From Mesorhizobium sp. B1-1-8 (lineage in GTDB: Bacteria > Pseudomonadota > Alphaproteobacteria > Rhizobiales > Rhizobiaceae): DNA of 64,000 nucleotides. Made by a program: the position numbers and the translations under genes. The notes beneath the pieces are model-generated. The model was not told the origin of the DNA. It ran no database searches and saw only the letters and a list, made by a program, of their open reading frames with translations. The DNA is taken from positions 1,589,501 through 1,653,500 of the forward strand of contig NZ_CP083956.1 in NCBI RefSeq assembly GCF_006442795.2, read 5' to 3'. Below, one piece after another: positions 1 to 8,750 of the stretch; position 1 is the first letter of the stretch; each line of letters begins with the position of its first letter.

Positions 1-835
1 GGACGACCAGACCCGAGATGATGCCGTCATTGAGGAACTTGATCAGCTTCTCATCGCTGTCGAAGCCGATCAGCGCGACCTTGCCGCCGAGATTGTTTTC
101 GGCGACCGCCTGGCCGACGCCCTGCGCCATGATCAGGTTCGAGGCGAAGATGCCCTTGAGGTCCGGATTGGCGGTGATCAGATCGGTGGCGATGTTCAAG
201 CCCGTGGTGGCCTGGCCATCGGCATATTTGTCGGCGACAAGCTCGAGGCCCGGATACTTGGCCTTGATCTGCTCGATGAAGCCTTGCTTGCGCTGCTCGA
301 GCGAGCCGGCGCCGGGAAGCGCCGTGATCAGCGCGACCTTGCCTTCCACCTTGCCGCCATTGGCGGCGCCGATGGCGGCGGCGAGGCCGTCAGCGGCGAC
401 GCGGCCGCCCTGCACGTTGTCGGTGGTCAGGAACGACGTGAAGGCCTTGGAGTCGGCGCCGGAGTCGATGCCGATGACCTTGACCTTGCTGGCGGCCTCG
501 TCGATCGGCTTGCCGAGCGCCTTGAACTCGGTCGGCGAGATGACGACGGCCGCCGGGTTGCTGGCGACGGCGTTTTCGAGGATCGAGATCTGGCCGTTGA
601 CGTCGGTTTCGGCCTGGGCGCCGAGCTCCGGCACGTTGACGCCGAGATCCTTGCCGGCCTTGCGGGCGCCGGCCAGAACGATCTGCCAATAGAAGGATGT
701 GGTGTCCTTGACGATGATCGGAATGGTCACGTCGGCCGCCGAGGCGGGCGCGGAATGCATCGCGCCGGCGAGCATCGAAGCGGCGGCCAAAGCCAAGAAG
801 CCGCGGCGGTTGAGAAGGCTGGTCACGAATTTCAT
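1..835 (-). CDS. Sugar ABC transporter periplasmic substrate-binding protein (ribose type), 3' end cut off
   Basis: Periplasmic binding protein of the RbsB/type-1 sugar class, delivering a sugar to an ABC permease. The start codon follows a purine-rich AGGAACCTA. The N-terminus (MKFVTSLLNRRGFLALAAAS) is a signal peptide with a twin-arginine-like RR pair and an ASAAD cleavage site. The mature part opens with the class pattern IPIIVKDTTSFYW and continues with NGQISILENAVASNPAAVVISP, VIGIDSGAD, and a hinge region IGFDSDEKLIKFL. 278 codons are visible; about 30-50 C-terminal residues lie outside the window. The enzyme gene upstream (UxaA type) runs in the same direction, suggesting uptake of a sugar acid or related carbohydrate; the ligand is not readable from sequence. 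Confidence 0.9.
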   Translation of the reverse strand, partial: MKFVTSLLNRRGFLALAAASMLAGAMHSAPASAADVTIPIIVKDTTSFYWQIVLAGARKAGKDLGVNVPELGAQAETDVNGQISILENAVASNPAAVVISPTEFKALGKPIDEAASKVKVIGIDSGADSKAFTSFLTTDNVQGGRVAADGLAAAIGAANGGKVEGKVALITALPGAGSLEQRKQGFIEQIKAKYPGLELVADKYADGQATTGLNIATDLITANPDLKGIFASNLIMAQGVGQAVAENNLGGKVALIGFDSDEKLIKFLNDGIISGLVV

Positions 836-1154
836 TAGGTTCCTCCCTAAGTCGCCTGGTGAAGGTTGCGGAAGCTCCATCTGGATAGGCGCGGCCCAAA
901 CAGAACTTTATCAATAAAAAACAGATGCCGTTTTTTGATAGAGCATTGCCGTGACCGATGCAAGCGATGTCTGTTGTCCTGCGCGATGCGGGTCAGCGTC
1001 CGTTAGGCTCGTCCCTGGCAGTGCTCGGATGCTCCCGTTCCTCCTTGTCGACACGGAACAATAATTTCATATTTATGTCAACATGGAATATACATTCCAT
1101 CGCATGTGAAGGCCGCCTCCTGGTCGGTGGCGCTTCCGCCGATACGGCCCGCGA
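836..1154. other. 319-bp intergenic region between the UxaA-type gene and the binding-protein gene
   Basis: No credible gene. On the minus strand it holds the palindrome described separately and, just downstream of it, TTGACA (1076-1081 on the plus strand), a reasonable -35 for the binding-protein gene. An A/T-rich stretch lies at 905-945. The small ORFs crossing it on either strand have no ribosome-binding site and no recognisable protein content. Confidence 0.5.
1083..1100. promoter_or_regulatory. Perfect 18-bp palindrome, candidate GntR operator
   Basis: ATGGAAT-ATAC-ATTCCAT: two perfect 7-bp arms. It lies directly upstream of a TTGACA box for the minus-strand binding-protein gene. On the minus strand it contains TGTATAT, a core also found at the start-site region of the uxaA-type/gntR divergent promoter (2711-2726). 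The link to the GntR regulator is inference. Confidence 0.45.
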
Positions 1155-2660
1155 TTAAAGCGTCGCGCCCAGGTGCCAGGGCACGAATTCGTTGTCGCCG
1201 TAGCCAAAGTCCTCGCTCTTGGTCTTGCGGCCGGATGCCGTCTCGATGATCAGCTCGAAGATCTCGCGGCCCATGCCGGCGATGGTCTTCTCGCCAGAGG
1301 CGATCACGCCGCAATTGACGTCCATGTCCTCTTCCATCTGGTGGTACATGGTCGAGTTGGTGGCGACCTTGATCGACGGCGTCGGACGGCAGCCGAAGCA
1401 GGAGCCGCGGCCGGTGGTGAAGACGATCACATTGGCGCCGCCCGCCACCTGGCCGGTGGCAGAGACCGGGTCGTAGCCGGGCGTATCCATGAACACCAGG
1501 CCGTTGCCGGTGACCTTCTCGGCGTAGCCGAAGACCCCGTTGAGCGGCGTCTGGCCGCCCTTGGCGACCGCGCCCAGCGACTTCTCCAGGATGGTGGTCA
1601 GGCCGCCGCGCTTGTTGCCGGGCGAGGGGTTGTTGTCGATCGAGGCGCCATGCTTGGCGACATGCTCCTCCCACCATTTGACATAGCCGTCGAGCTTGGC
1701 GGCGATCTCGGGCGTCGCGGCGCGATAGGCCAGCAGATGCTCGGCGCCATAGATTTCGGTCGTCTCGGAAAGGATGCCGATGCCGCCGACTCCGGCCAGG
1801 ATATCGACGGCAGCGCCCAGCGCCGGATTGGCGGTGATGCCGGACATACCGTCGGAACCGCCGCATTGCAGGCCGACGACGATCTCGCTGACGGGAATAG
1901 GCTCACGCTTCAGCTGGCCGACCTCCTCCGCGATCTCGGCCAACACGCCCATCGCCTTCTCGACCGATTTGCGCGAGCCGCCGGCCTCCTGGATGTTGAA
2001 ATGGCGCTTGCCCGCGGCGGCGCCCTTCTGGCCGTAGAGGGTAAGCTGGTTGACCTCGCAGCCGAGGCCCACCATCAGCACGCCGCCGAAATTCGGGTGG
2101 CGGGCGTAGCCGGCGAGCGTGCGGTGCAGCACCATCATGCCGTCGCCGGTGGCGCTCATGCCGCAGCCCTGGCCGTGAACGATCGGCACGAAACCGTCGA
2201 TGCCGGGATATTTCGGCAAAAGCCTGCGGTTGGCCTCGTCCGCGATGGCGTGGCAGACGGTGGCCGAGCAATTGACGCTGGCGATGATGCCGACGAAGTT
2301 GCGCGTGCCGGCGCGGCCGTCGGCGCGACGGTAGCCCATGAAGGTGCGCTTGCGGTCGGCCTCGGTGGCGTGCTCGGCCTCGCTCGGCGGCACCACCGGC
2401 AGCCGGCCGGATTCAAACACCAGATTATGCGAATGGACGTGTTCGCCCGGCGCGATGTCTTGTGTCGCGCGGCCGATCGCCTGCGCGTATTTCACCACCG
2501 CCTCACCGGCGGCGATCGGCTTGATCGCCACCTTGTGTCCGGGCTCGATCGCGGTCAAGGTCACCGCTCCGCCCGGCAGCGGCGTGCCGGTCTCGATGCG
2601 GCCATTGGCGACCGCGACATTGTCGGCGGGCGAAAGAAGAATGGTGTTTGCGGTGTTCAC
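1155..2660 (-). CDS. UxaA-family hydro-lyase (altronate dehydratase type)
   Basis: Full-length UxaA-type dehydratase. Altronate dehydratase removes water from D-altronate to give 2-keto-3-deoxygluconate. An N-terminal SAF domain (about the first 80 residues, ending at GEHVHSHN) is followed by the catalytic part with conserved cysteine motifs NCSATVCHAIADE, HGQGCGMS, GGSDGMSGITANP and GSCFGCRPTPSIKVATN. The GTG start gives 501 residues, close to the family norm, and is preceded by AGGACAG; an in-frame ATG at 2705 would add 15 residues but lacks a ribosome-binding site and sits almost on the predicted transcription start. Divergent from the GntR gene, which is its likely regulator. Galactarate or a related aldonate are alternative substrates. 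Confidence 0.85.
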   Translation of the reverse strand: MNTANTILLSPADNVAVANGRIETGTPLPGGAVTLTAIEPGHKVAIKPIAAGEAVVKYAQAIGRATQDIAPGEHVHSHNLVFESGRLPVVPPSEAEHATEADRKRTFMGYRRADGRAGTRNFVGIIASVNCSATVCHAIADEANRRLLPKYPGIDGFVPIVHGQGCGMSATGDGMMVLHRTLAGYARHPNFGGVLMVGLGCEVNQLTLYGQKGAAAGKRHFNIQEAGGSRKSVEKAMGVLAEIAEEVGQLKREPIPVSEIVVGLQCGGSDGMSGITANPALGAAVDILAGVGGIGILSETTEIYGAEHLLAYRAATPEIAAKLDGYVKWWEEHVAKHGASIDNNPSPGNKRGGLTTILEKSLGAVAKGGQTPLNGVFGYAEKVTGNGLVFMDTPGYDPVSATGQVAGGANVIVFTTGRGSCFGCRPTPSIKVATNSTMYHQMEEDMDVNCGVIASGEKTIAGMGREIFELIIETASGRKTKSEDFGYGDNEFVPWHLGATL

Positions 2661-2710
2661 GGGCGGCTGTCCTGGGTAATCCTGGGAATGCGGGCGGATT
2701 GACATACGCC

Positions 2711-2757
2711 CGGTTGTATATAATGTCTTTTATCGTGAAAAAACATTTTTGCGTCAA
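2711..2757 (-). promoter_or_regulatory. Predicted promoter and operator of the UxaA-type gene
   Basis: Minus strand TTGACG (plus 2752-2757), 17-bp spacer, GATAAA (plus 2729-2734). At and just after the expected start lies GACATTATATACAACC (2711-2726), sharing TGTATAT (opposite strand) with the palindrome at 1083-1100. Position over the start site fits repression by the divergent GntR protein. Confidence 0.4.
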
Positions 2758-2890
2758 TTGTTTTTTCATCGGGGCGCCGTGCGTCCTTTTCGAACGCGCG
2801 GGCACTCCGGGCCTGACACCGAAGGAAGTTCCATCATATCGCGCTTCAAGCCGGCCGTCGCAAGCGCTGGCAAGGGCAACGGGGCAGGGG

Positions 2891-3793
2891 ATGTCGAAGA
2901 GCAACAATGTCTACAAGGATGCCTTCAACCGCTGCCTGCGGCTGCTCGACGAAACCAAGAGCCTGCCGTCCGAGCCGGAGCTAGGCGCGTCACTCAGCGT
3001 CAGCCGCACCACGGTGCGCAGCATCCTGGCGCGCATGGAGGAGACCGGGCTGATCGCCTGGAACAAGCGCAGCAAGACGGTGCTGAGGGCGCCGAGGCCG
3101 CAGGATTTCTTCCCGGAGGAAGAGACCGACTCGCTGGCCGAGATCATCGAGCGCTCCTTCATGCGCCGGCTACTCGCCGGCGGTGCCGAAGCCGGCATGC
3201 AGATCAACGAGCTGGAGCTGGCGCGCGAGATCGGCGTCGGCACCACCAGCGTGCGCGAGTTCCTGATCCGCTTCTCACGCTTCGGCCTGATCGAGAAGCG
3301 GCGCAACAGCCATTGGGTGCTGAAGGGCTTCACCCGAGCCTTCGCGCTGGAGCTGACCGAGATCCGCGAGATGTTCGAGCTGCGCTCGGCCGCCGCCTTT
3401 GCCGCCTTGCCGCAGGACAGCCCGGTCTGGGCCGATCTCGACAAATTGGAGAATGAGCATCGCCAGCTCGCCGGCGAGATAGCCACGCGCTTCAACGAAT
3501 TCTCGGAGCTCGACGAGCGCTTTCACCGGCTGATCCATCGCGCCTCGCATAACCGCTTCATCGTCGACTTCTACGACGTGATCGCCATGATCTTCCACTA
3601 CCACTATCAGTGGAACAAGGCGCAGGAGCGCGAGCGCAACGAGGTCGCGATCGGCGAGCATCTGGCCTATATCGCGGCGCTGAAATCGCGCGACCTTGGC
3701 AAGGTCGACGCAGCTTGCCGCAGACATCTGAAGTCGGCGCGCCAGACGCTGTTGAGCTCCATTCCGGAAGGACGGCAGGCTCGGCCGGCCTGA
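2891..3793 (+). CDS. GntR-family (FCD) transcriptional regulator with two winged-helix segments
   Basis: 300 residues from the ATG after GGGGCAGGGG; the open frame extends upstream to 2648, but that part reads through the divergent promoter. Residues about 10-60 are a GntR helix-turn-helix (SLPSEPELGASLSVSRTTVR, then MEETGLI). A second GntR-like helix-turn-helix follows at about 95-150 (ELELAREIGVGTTSVREFLI, then GLIEKRRNSHWVLKGF), leading into an all-helical FCD effector domain with ELDERFHRLIHRASHNRF. Most family members have one DNA-binding domain. Divergent from the UxaA-type gene, hence a likely repressor sensing a sugar acid. Confidence 0.88.
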   Translation: MSKSNNVYKDAFNRCLRLLDETKSLPSEPELGASLSVSRTTVRSILARMEETGLIAWNKRSKTVLRAPRPQDFFPEEETDSLAEIIERSFMRRLLAGGAEAGMQINELELAREIGVGTTSVREFLIRFSRFGLIEKRRNSHWVLKGFTRAFALELTEIREMFELRSAAAFAALPQDSPVWADLDKLENEHRQLAGEIATRFNEFSELDERFHRLIHRASHNRFIVDFYDVIAMIFHYHYQWNKAQERERNEVAIGEHLAYIAALKSRDLGKVDAACRRHLKSARQTLLSSIPEGRQARPA

Positions 3794-3895
3794 CACTGCG
3801 TATCGCGCCGCGTTGCCGCAGCATGGTTTTGCCGATTTTCCGGCCGTTGGCCGCGTGCTAGGGTCGGCAAATTGCTGCGAAATGAGGCAGTCTTT

Positions 3896-4270
3896 TTGGA
3901 TATCCGGCTGAGACGATGGAGCCTGCCGGCCGCGATTGTCGCGGCCTTGATGCTGTTGCTTCAGTCGGCGCTCGGCGCCTTCGCCTTTGGCGCCCCTGCG
4001 CAGCTCGACGCCTTCGGCAACGTCATCTGCACCCATGAAGGAGCGGCCAATCTGCCGGGCGGCGATCCGTACCAGCAGCACATGCCGGACTGCTGTTCGC
4101 TTGGCTGCAGCATGGTTTCGCCGGCGCATCTGCCGCCGCCGGACGCCGGCGCGCTGGCCGGAACGCGGGTCTTCGAGCCGGTCGCCTTTCTGGCTCCGGC
4201 TTTCCGGCATCTCGATTTTGCCCGCGACCGCTCCCCGGCCAATCCGCGCGCGCCGCCGGCGGGGATCTGA
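3896..4270 (+). CDS. DUF2946-like exported protein of a copper cluster
   Basis: About 124 residues with a hydrophobic N-terminal segment (AAIVAALMLLLQSALGAFAF) and a His/Cys cluster HMPDCCSLGCSM that could bind metal. No ATG is available; a TTG at 3896 with GAGG eight bases upstream is the best start (another TTG lies at 3872). Members of this loosely defined family usually sit beside copper genes, and here a PCuAC chaperone, YcnI and CopC-CopD follow in the same direction. Function unknown; periplasmic or membrane-anchored copper handling is inference. Confidence 0.65.
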   Translation: MDIRLRRWSLPAAIVAALMLLLQSALGAFAFGAPAQLDAFGNVICTHEGAANLPGGDPYQQHMPDCCSLGCSMVSPAHLPPPDAGALAGTRVFEPVAFLAPAFRHLDFARDRSPANPRAPPAGI

Positions 4271-4364
4271 CGAGACCCGCAGAACCTTTCGCGGGTGCCT
4301 TCATCCAACGATCGGACTGCTCGCGGCCGCAAGACGGCGCGAGTGCACATTTATGGAGTTACCC

Positions 4365-4904
4365 ATGTCCAATTTTGTTCCCGCAGTGCGTGCGCATGCC
4401 CGTGGCGATGCGTTTGCGCGCAGCTTTGAATATCGCCTCGGCCTCGCCGTATTGGCGTTTCTTCTCCTGTTTGCTTGCGTTCCCGGCGCCATCGCGCATG
4501 AATTCAAGGCGGGCGACCTCGAGATCGGGCATCCGTGGTCGCGCGCGACGCCGCCCGGCGCCAAGGTGGCCGGCGGCTATTTCACCGTGACCAACAAGGG
4601 CAGCGCGCCGGACCGGCTGCTGTCGATTTCCTCCGACGTTTCCGACAAGGCCGAGCTGCATGAAATGGGAGTCAAGGACGGCGTCATGACCATGCGGCCG
4701 GTCACCGGCGGGCTCGAAATCCCCGCCGGCGGCAAGGTGGCGCTGAAGCCGGGTGGCTATCACCTGATGTTCGTCGGGCTCAAGCGGCAACCCAAGAAAG
4801 GCGAGATGTTCGCTGCGACGCTGACCTTCGAAAAAGCCGGTGCAGTCAAGGTCGAATTTGCTGTGCAAGGCATGGATAGCCTGCCGCCTCAGGACGATGA
4901 CTGA
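4365..4904 (+). CDS. PCuAC-type copper chaperone (DUF461)
   Basis: 179 residues; GGAGTT lies just before the ATG, while an in-frame ATG four codons upstream overlaps that ribosome-binding site. A cytoplasmic leader and hydrophobic signal segment (GLAVLAFLLLFACVPGAIAH) precede the domain: IGHPWSRATPPGAKVAGGYF, then the copper-ligand pattern H(E)M...M (ELHEMGVKDGVMTMRPV) and GGYHLMFVGLK. PCuAC proteins carry periplasmic Cu(I) to the CuA or CuB site of cytochrome oxidase. Located between the DUF2946-like and YcnI genes, forming a copper-delivery operon. Confidence 0.9.
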   Translation: MSNFVPAVRAHARGDAFARSFEYRLGLAVLAFLLLFACVPGAIAHEFKAGDLEIGHPWSRATPPGAKVAGGYFTVTNKGSAPDRLLSISSDVSDKAELHEMGVKDGVMTMRPVTGGLEIPAGGKVALKPGGYHLMFVGLKRQPKKGEMFAATLTFEKAGAVKVEFAVQGMDSLPPQDDD

Positions 4905-4938
4905 GCGGACCGGCAACCAGGATTCCAAGAGGGACCAG

Positions 4939-5457
4939 ATGAACAAGTTTATTTTGGCGGCGGGTGCGCTTCTCGTCCTGGGACCGACCCAGGCCTTTGC
5001 GCATATCACGCTCGAGACCCAGGAAGCGGCCGTCGGCTCGATCTACAAGGCCGTCTTGCGCGTACCGCATGGCTGCGCCGGCAAGGCGACCACCGCCGTG
5101 CGGGTGCAGATCCCGGAAGGCGTGATTTCGGTCAAGCCGATGCCGAAGCCCGGCTGGACGCTGCAGACCAAGCAGGGCAGATACGACAAGTCCTACCAGC
5201 TCTATGGCGAAACGCTGACCACCGGTATCAAGGAGGTCGACTGGAGCGGCGGCAATCTGCCGGACGAATTCTACGACGAGTTCGTCTTCCGTGCCTCGCT
5301 GGCGGCAGAGCTGCCGGCCGGCCAGATGCTCTATTTCCCGGTGGTGCAGGAATGCGGCGATGCCGCCGAGCGTTGGATTGAAATTCCGGCGGCAGGCCAG
5401 GATGCGGATGCGCTCGAAAATCCTGCGCCCGGCATCAAGCTGCTGCCGAAGAAGTAA
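4939..5457 (+). CDS. YcnI-family (DUF1775) periplasmic copper protein
   Basis: 172 residues starting at ATG after AAGAGGGA. The signal peptide MNKFILAAGALLVLGPTQAFA leaves a mature N-terminal histidine (HITLE), the ligand used by YcnI in a monohistidine copper brace. Conserved features follow: VPHGCAGKATTAVRVQIPEG, KPGWTL, EVDWSGGNLPD and YFPVVQECGDA. YcnI proteins bind copper outside the cytoplasmic membrane, typically encoded with CopC/CopD (YcnJ). The gene lies 34 bases after the PCuAC gene and before the CopC-CopD fusion. Confidence 0.9.
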   Translation: MNKFILAAGALLVLGPTQAFAHITLETQEAAVGSIYKAVLRVPHGCAGKATTAVRVQIPEGVISVKPMPKPGWTLQTKQGRYDKSYQLYGETLTTGIKEVDWSGGNLPDEFYDEFVFRASLAAELPAGQMLYFPVVQECGDAAERWIEIPAAGQDADALENPAPGIKLLPKK

Positions 5458-5505
5458 ATTCCCGGCGGCGCGCTTCATGCGGGCCGCCGCTTTCGTCACG
5501 ATGGT

Positions 5506-7146
5506 ATGAACGCAGCATCTTCCCGATCGATAGTCCGCAGGAGTGGCGCGAGCCTCAAGCTGATTGGCGGCGGCCTGCTCGCCGCTTTCGTGCTGACCGC
5601 GGTCCTGCTTCTGCCGGGCCGCGCCTTGGCGCACGCGGCGCTGGTCGCGACCGATCCGGCCGATGGCGCCGTGCTGGCGCAAAGTCCGGCCCGGTTCTCG
5701 CTGACCTTCAGCGAGCCGGTCTCGCCGCTGGTGCTCACCCTGGTGCGGCCGGACGGCAGCCAGCTTGCGCTGACCTCCTTCCGGCTCAACGAGCAGACCG
5801 TCGAGATCGACAATCCGGAAACGCTCAAAGCCGGCACCCATGTGCTGAGCTGGCGTGTGATCTCGGTCGACGGCCATCCGGTCGGCGGCTCGGCGCTGTT
5901 TTCCATCGGCGCGCCGAGCACGCCGCCTGTGGCGGGCGAAACAGTCGATTGGACGCTGCGCAGCGCAATCTGGATCGGCAAGCTCTTTCTTTATGCCGGC
6001 CTCTTGCTGGGCGTCGGCGGCGCCTTTTCACTCGCCTGGATGGCCGAGGATCAGCACGGTGGTCGACGTTTCGTTATCGCCGCGATCCTGGGCGGGCTGA
6101 TTGCCGCGCTGCTGTCTCTCGGCTTTCAGGGGCTCGACGCGCTTGGTGCACCGCTTGTCCGGTTCGCGGAGCCGGTGATCTGGGCGACGGCGCTCGGCAC
6201 CAGCTTCGGCTGGACGGTGCTGATTGCGCTGATTGCGCTCGGGCTCGGTCTGCTGTCGCTGGTCGTCCCGCGCGCAAATGCGAAGCCGCTCGCCATTGCC
6301 GGGCTCGCAGGCGTCGGCGCGGCACTTGCGGCCAGCGGGCATGCCAGCGCAGCCGAGCCGCAATGGCTGATGCGGCCTTCGGTGTTCCTGCACGGCACGG
6401 CCATCGCCTTCTGGTCCGGCGCATTGGCGCCGCTCGGCCTTGCCCTGCGGCATCAGCCGGCCGAAGCGCGCGCCTTCCTGCGCCGATTTTCGCACGCGAT
6501 CCTGCCTGTCGTGGCCGTGCTTGTCGCGAGCGGGACCGTGCTCGCAATCATTCAGGTGCAGACGCTGCCGGCGCTGGTCCATACGGCCTATGGCCGCCTG
6601 CTGCTGCTGAAACTGGTTCTGCTGCTCTTCCTGTTCACGCTCGCCGCCGTCAATCGCTGGACACTGACCATGCCGGCTGAGGCCGGCGACACCGAAGTGC
6701 AGCGGCGGCTGGTGCGTTCCATCCGTATTGAAGTCCTGATCGTGCTCGCCATCTTCGGCGTCACCGCCGGCTGGCGCTTCACGCCGCCGCCGCGGGCGCT
6801 GGCGATCGCCGCAGCGCAGCCGGTGTCGATCCACATCCACACGCTGAAGGCGATGGCCGATCTCAGCATCATCCCCGGCCATGCCGGCCAGGTCGCCGCC
6901 TCGATGGTCATCATGAGCGGCGATTTCGGCCCGCTCGACGCCAAGCAGGTGACGCTGGTGCTGTCGAAGCCGGATTCCGGCATCGAGCCGATCAAACGGC
7001 CTGCGACCAAGCCCGGCGACGGCACCTGGCGCGTCGACAACCTCGTCATCCCGCTTCCCGGCCGCTGGACGGCGCGGCTCGACATCCTGGTGACGGATTT
7101 CGAGATGGTGAAGATCGAGGCTCCGATCGAGATCAGATCGGACTGA
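5506..7146 (+). CDS. CopC-CopD fusion copper-import protein (YcnJ type)
   Basis: 546 residues. Signal segment to about residue 43, then a CopC domain beginning with the histidine after cleavage (AHAALVATDPADGAVL) and ending with SVDGHPVGGSALFSIG, which carries the second copper-binding histidine. About eight membrane helices follow (residues 140-420), the CopD domain. The last about 115 residues form an extracytoplasmic beta-rich domain (SIHIHTLKAMADLSIIPG ... LDILVTDFEMVKIEAPIEI), as in YcnJ. CopC/CopD proteins move copper across the inner membrane. Last gene of the copper cluster. Confidence 0.9.
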   Translation: MNAASSRSIVRRSGASLKLIGGGLLAAFVLTAVLLLPGRALAHAALVATDPADGAVLAQSPARFSLTFSEPVSPLVLTLVRPDGSQLALTSFRLNEQTVEIDNPETLKAGTHVLSWRVISVDGHPVGGSALFSIGAPSTPPVAGETVDWTLRSAIWIGKLFLYAGLLLGVGGAFSLAWMAEDQHGGRRFVIAAILGGLIAALLSLGFQGLDALGAPLVRFAEPVIWATALGTSFGWTVLIALIALGLGLLSLVVPRANAKPLAIAGLAGVGAALAASGHASAAEPQWLMRPSVFLHGTAIAFWSGALAPLGLALRHQPAEARAFLRRFSHAILPVVAVLVASGTVLAIIQVQTLPALVHTAYGRLLLLKLVLLLFLFTLAAVNRWTLTMPAEAGDTEVQRRLVRSIRIEVLIVLAIFGVTAGWRFTPPPRALAIAAAQPVSIHIHTLKAMADLSIIPGHAGQVAASMVIMSGDFGPLDAKQVTLVLSKPDSGIEPIKRPATKPGDGTWRVDNLVIPLPGRWTARLDILVTDFEMVKIEAPIEIRSD

Positions 7147-7288
7147 CCTGAGATCTCAGGACGCCATGGGTTGCGTCACAATTCTGCAAGGCGGTTGACG
7201 CCGCCGTGAAGGGCCGTCAATCATCACGGGAAGAATGGGCATCGCTACAAAAGCGGCTCTAACAAAGTCCGAAAGCAGGGAAGAAACG

Positions 7289-8713
7289 ATGGAAAAAGCC
7301 GAAATCGGCCTGATCGGCCTTGGGACGATGGGCTCCAACCTGGCGCTCAACATCGCCGAGCATGGGCACCGCATCGCCGTCTTCAACCGCACGGCCGCAC
7401 GCACCGACGCCTTCGTCGAGAGCGCCGGCGCGCTGAAGGACATGGTCGTGCCCTGCCGCAGCCTGGAGGAACTCGCCGCCGCCATCCGGCCGCCGCGACC
7501 GATCATCATCATGGTGCTGGCCGGCAAGCCCGTCGACGAGCAGATCGAAGCGTTGCGAGGCGTGCTGTCGGCCAACGACATCGTCATCGATGCCGGCAAC
7601 GCCAATTTCCGCGACACGATGCGGCGCTTTTCCGAGCTTTCAGACTCCGGCCTGACCTTCATCGGCATGGGCGTCTCGGGCGGCGAGGAAGGCGCGCGCC
7701 ACGGGCCTTCGATCATGGTCGGCGGCACCGAAGACTCCTGGAAGCGGGTCGAAGACGTGCTGACGGCGATTTCCGCCAAGTTCAAGGACGAGCCTTGCGC
7801 CGCCTGGCTCGGCACCGACGGCGCCGGCCATTTCGTCAAAACCATCCACAACGGTATCGAATATGCCGACATGCAGATGATCGCCGAAATCTACGGCATC
7901 CTGCGCGATGGGCTCGGCATGGCGCCGAAGGAGATCGGCGCGGTCTTCGAAGGCTGGAACAAGGGCCGGCTCAATTCGTATCTGATCGAGATCACCGCCA
8001 AGGTGCTGGCCGCCGACGATCCGAAGACCGGCAAGCCGGTGGTAGACATCATCCTCGACCGCGCCGGCCAGAAAGGCACCGGCAAATGGTCGGTGATCGA
8101 GGCGCAGCAACTTGGCATCCCGGCGACGGCGATCGAGGCGGCGGTCGCGGCGCGCGTGCTGTCGTCGATCAAGGACGAGCGGCAGGCGGCCGAAAAGGCC
8201 TATGGCAATATCGGCGTGACGAAGATTGCCGGCGACAAGCCGGCACTGCTGAAGGACCTGGAACTGGCGCTGTTCGCCGGCAAGATCGCCGCTTATGCGC
8301 AAGGGTTTGCGGTGATGAGCGGCGCCTCGAAGGAGTTCAGCTGGAACCTGCCGATGCCGACGATCGCCAAGATCTGGCGCGCCGGCTGCATCATCCGCTC
8401 GCAGATGCTGGACACGATGGCGGAAGCGCTCGGCGCGGGCAACGCGGCTGTCAATCTTTTGATGGCGCCGGCTTTTATCGCCATGATGCAGGAAGCGCAT
8501 CCATCGCTGCGGCGCATCGTGGCGCGGGCCTCCGAGGCCGGCTCGCCGGTGCCGGCGCTGTCTTCGGCGCTCGCCTATTTCGACAGCTACCGCCAGGGGC
8601 GCGGCACCTCGAACCTGATCCAGGCGCAGCGCGATTTCTTCGGCGCGCATGGGTTCGAGCGCATCGGCGAGCAAGGGGCGTTCCATGGACCGTGGGGCAG
8701 CCGGGCGGGCTAG
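7289..8713 (+). CDS. gnd: 6-phosphogluconate dehydrogenase, decarboxylating
   Basis: 474 residues, full length for the long NADP-dependent form, from the ATG after GGGAAGAAACG; the frame continues 18 codons upstream without a better start. The Rossmann motif GLIGLGTMGSNLALNIAEHG is at residues 8-27, followed by VDAGNANF-like IVIDAGNANFRDT, GMGVSGGEEGARHGPSIM, and the catalytic region GAGHFVKTIHNGIEYADMQ. C-terminal all-alpha domain with DRAGQKGTGKWSVIEAQQLG. Oxidises 6-phosphogluconate to ribulose 5-phosphate and CO2 in the oxidative pentose phosphate pathway. It stands alone, between the copper cluster and a repeat. Confidence 0.96.
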   Translation: MEKAEIGLIGLGTMGSNLALNIAEHGHRIAVFNRTAARTDAFVESAGALKDMVVPCRSLEELAAAIRPPRPIIIMVLAGKPVDEQIEALRGVLSANDIVIDAGNANFRDTMRRFSELSDSGLTFIGMGVSGGEEGARHGPSIMVGGTEDSWKRVEDVLTAISAKFKDEPCAAWLGTDGAGHFVKTIHNGIEYADMQMIAEIYGILRDGLGMAPKEIGAVFEGWNKGRLNSYLIEITAKVLAADDPKTGKPVVDIILDRAGQKGTGKWSVIEAQQLGIPATAIEAAVAARVLSSIKDERQAAEKAYGNIGVTKIAGDKPALLKDLELALFAGKIAAYAQGFAVMSGASKEFSWNLPMPTIAKIWRAGCIIRSQMLDTMAEALGAGNAAVNLLMAPAFIAMMQEAHPSLRRIVARASEAGSPVPALSSALAYFDSYRQGRGTSNLIQAQRDFFGAHGFERIGEQGAFHGPWGSRAG

Positions 8714-8750
8714 GCTTGGGTCGCGTCAGGTCGTCGGGCGTCTCTCGCGT

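Noticed and set aside
1173..2702. 509-codon open frame on the plus strand
   Set aside because: Exact shadow of the UxaA-type gene; composition is that of an antisense frame in GC-rich DNA (His/Asp/Arg/Gly-rich), with no domain and no ribosome-binding site.
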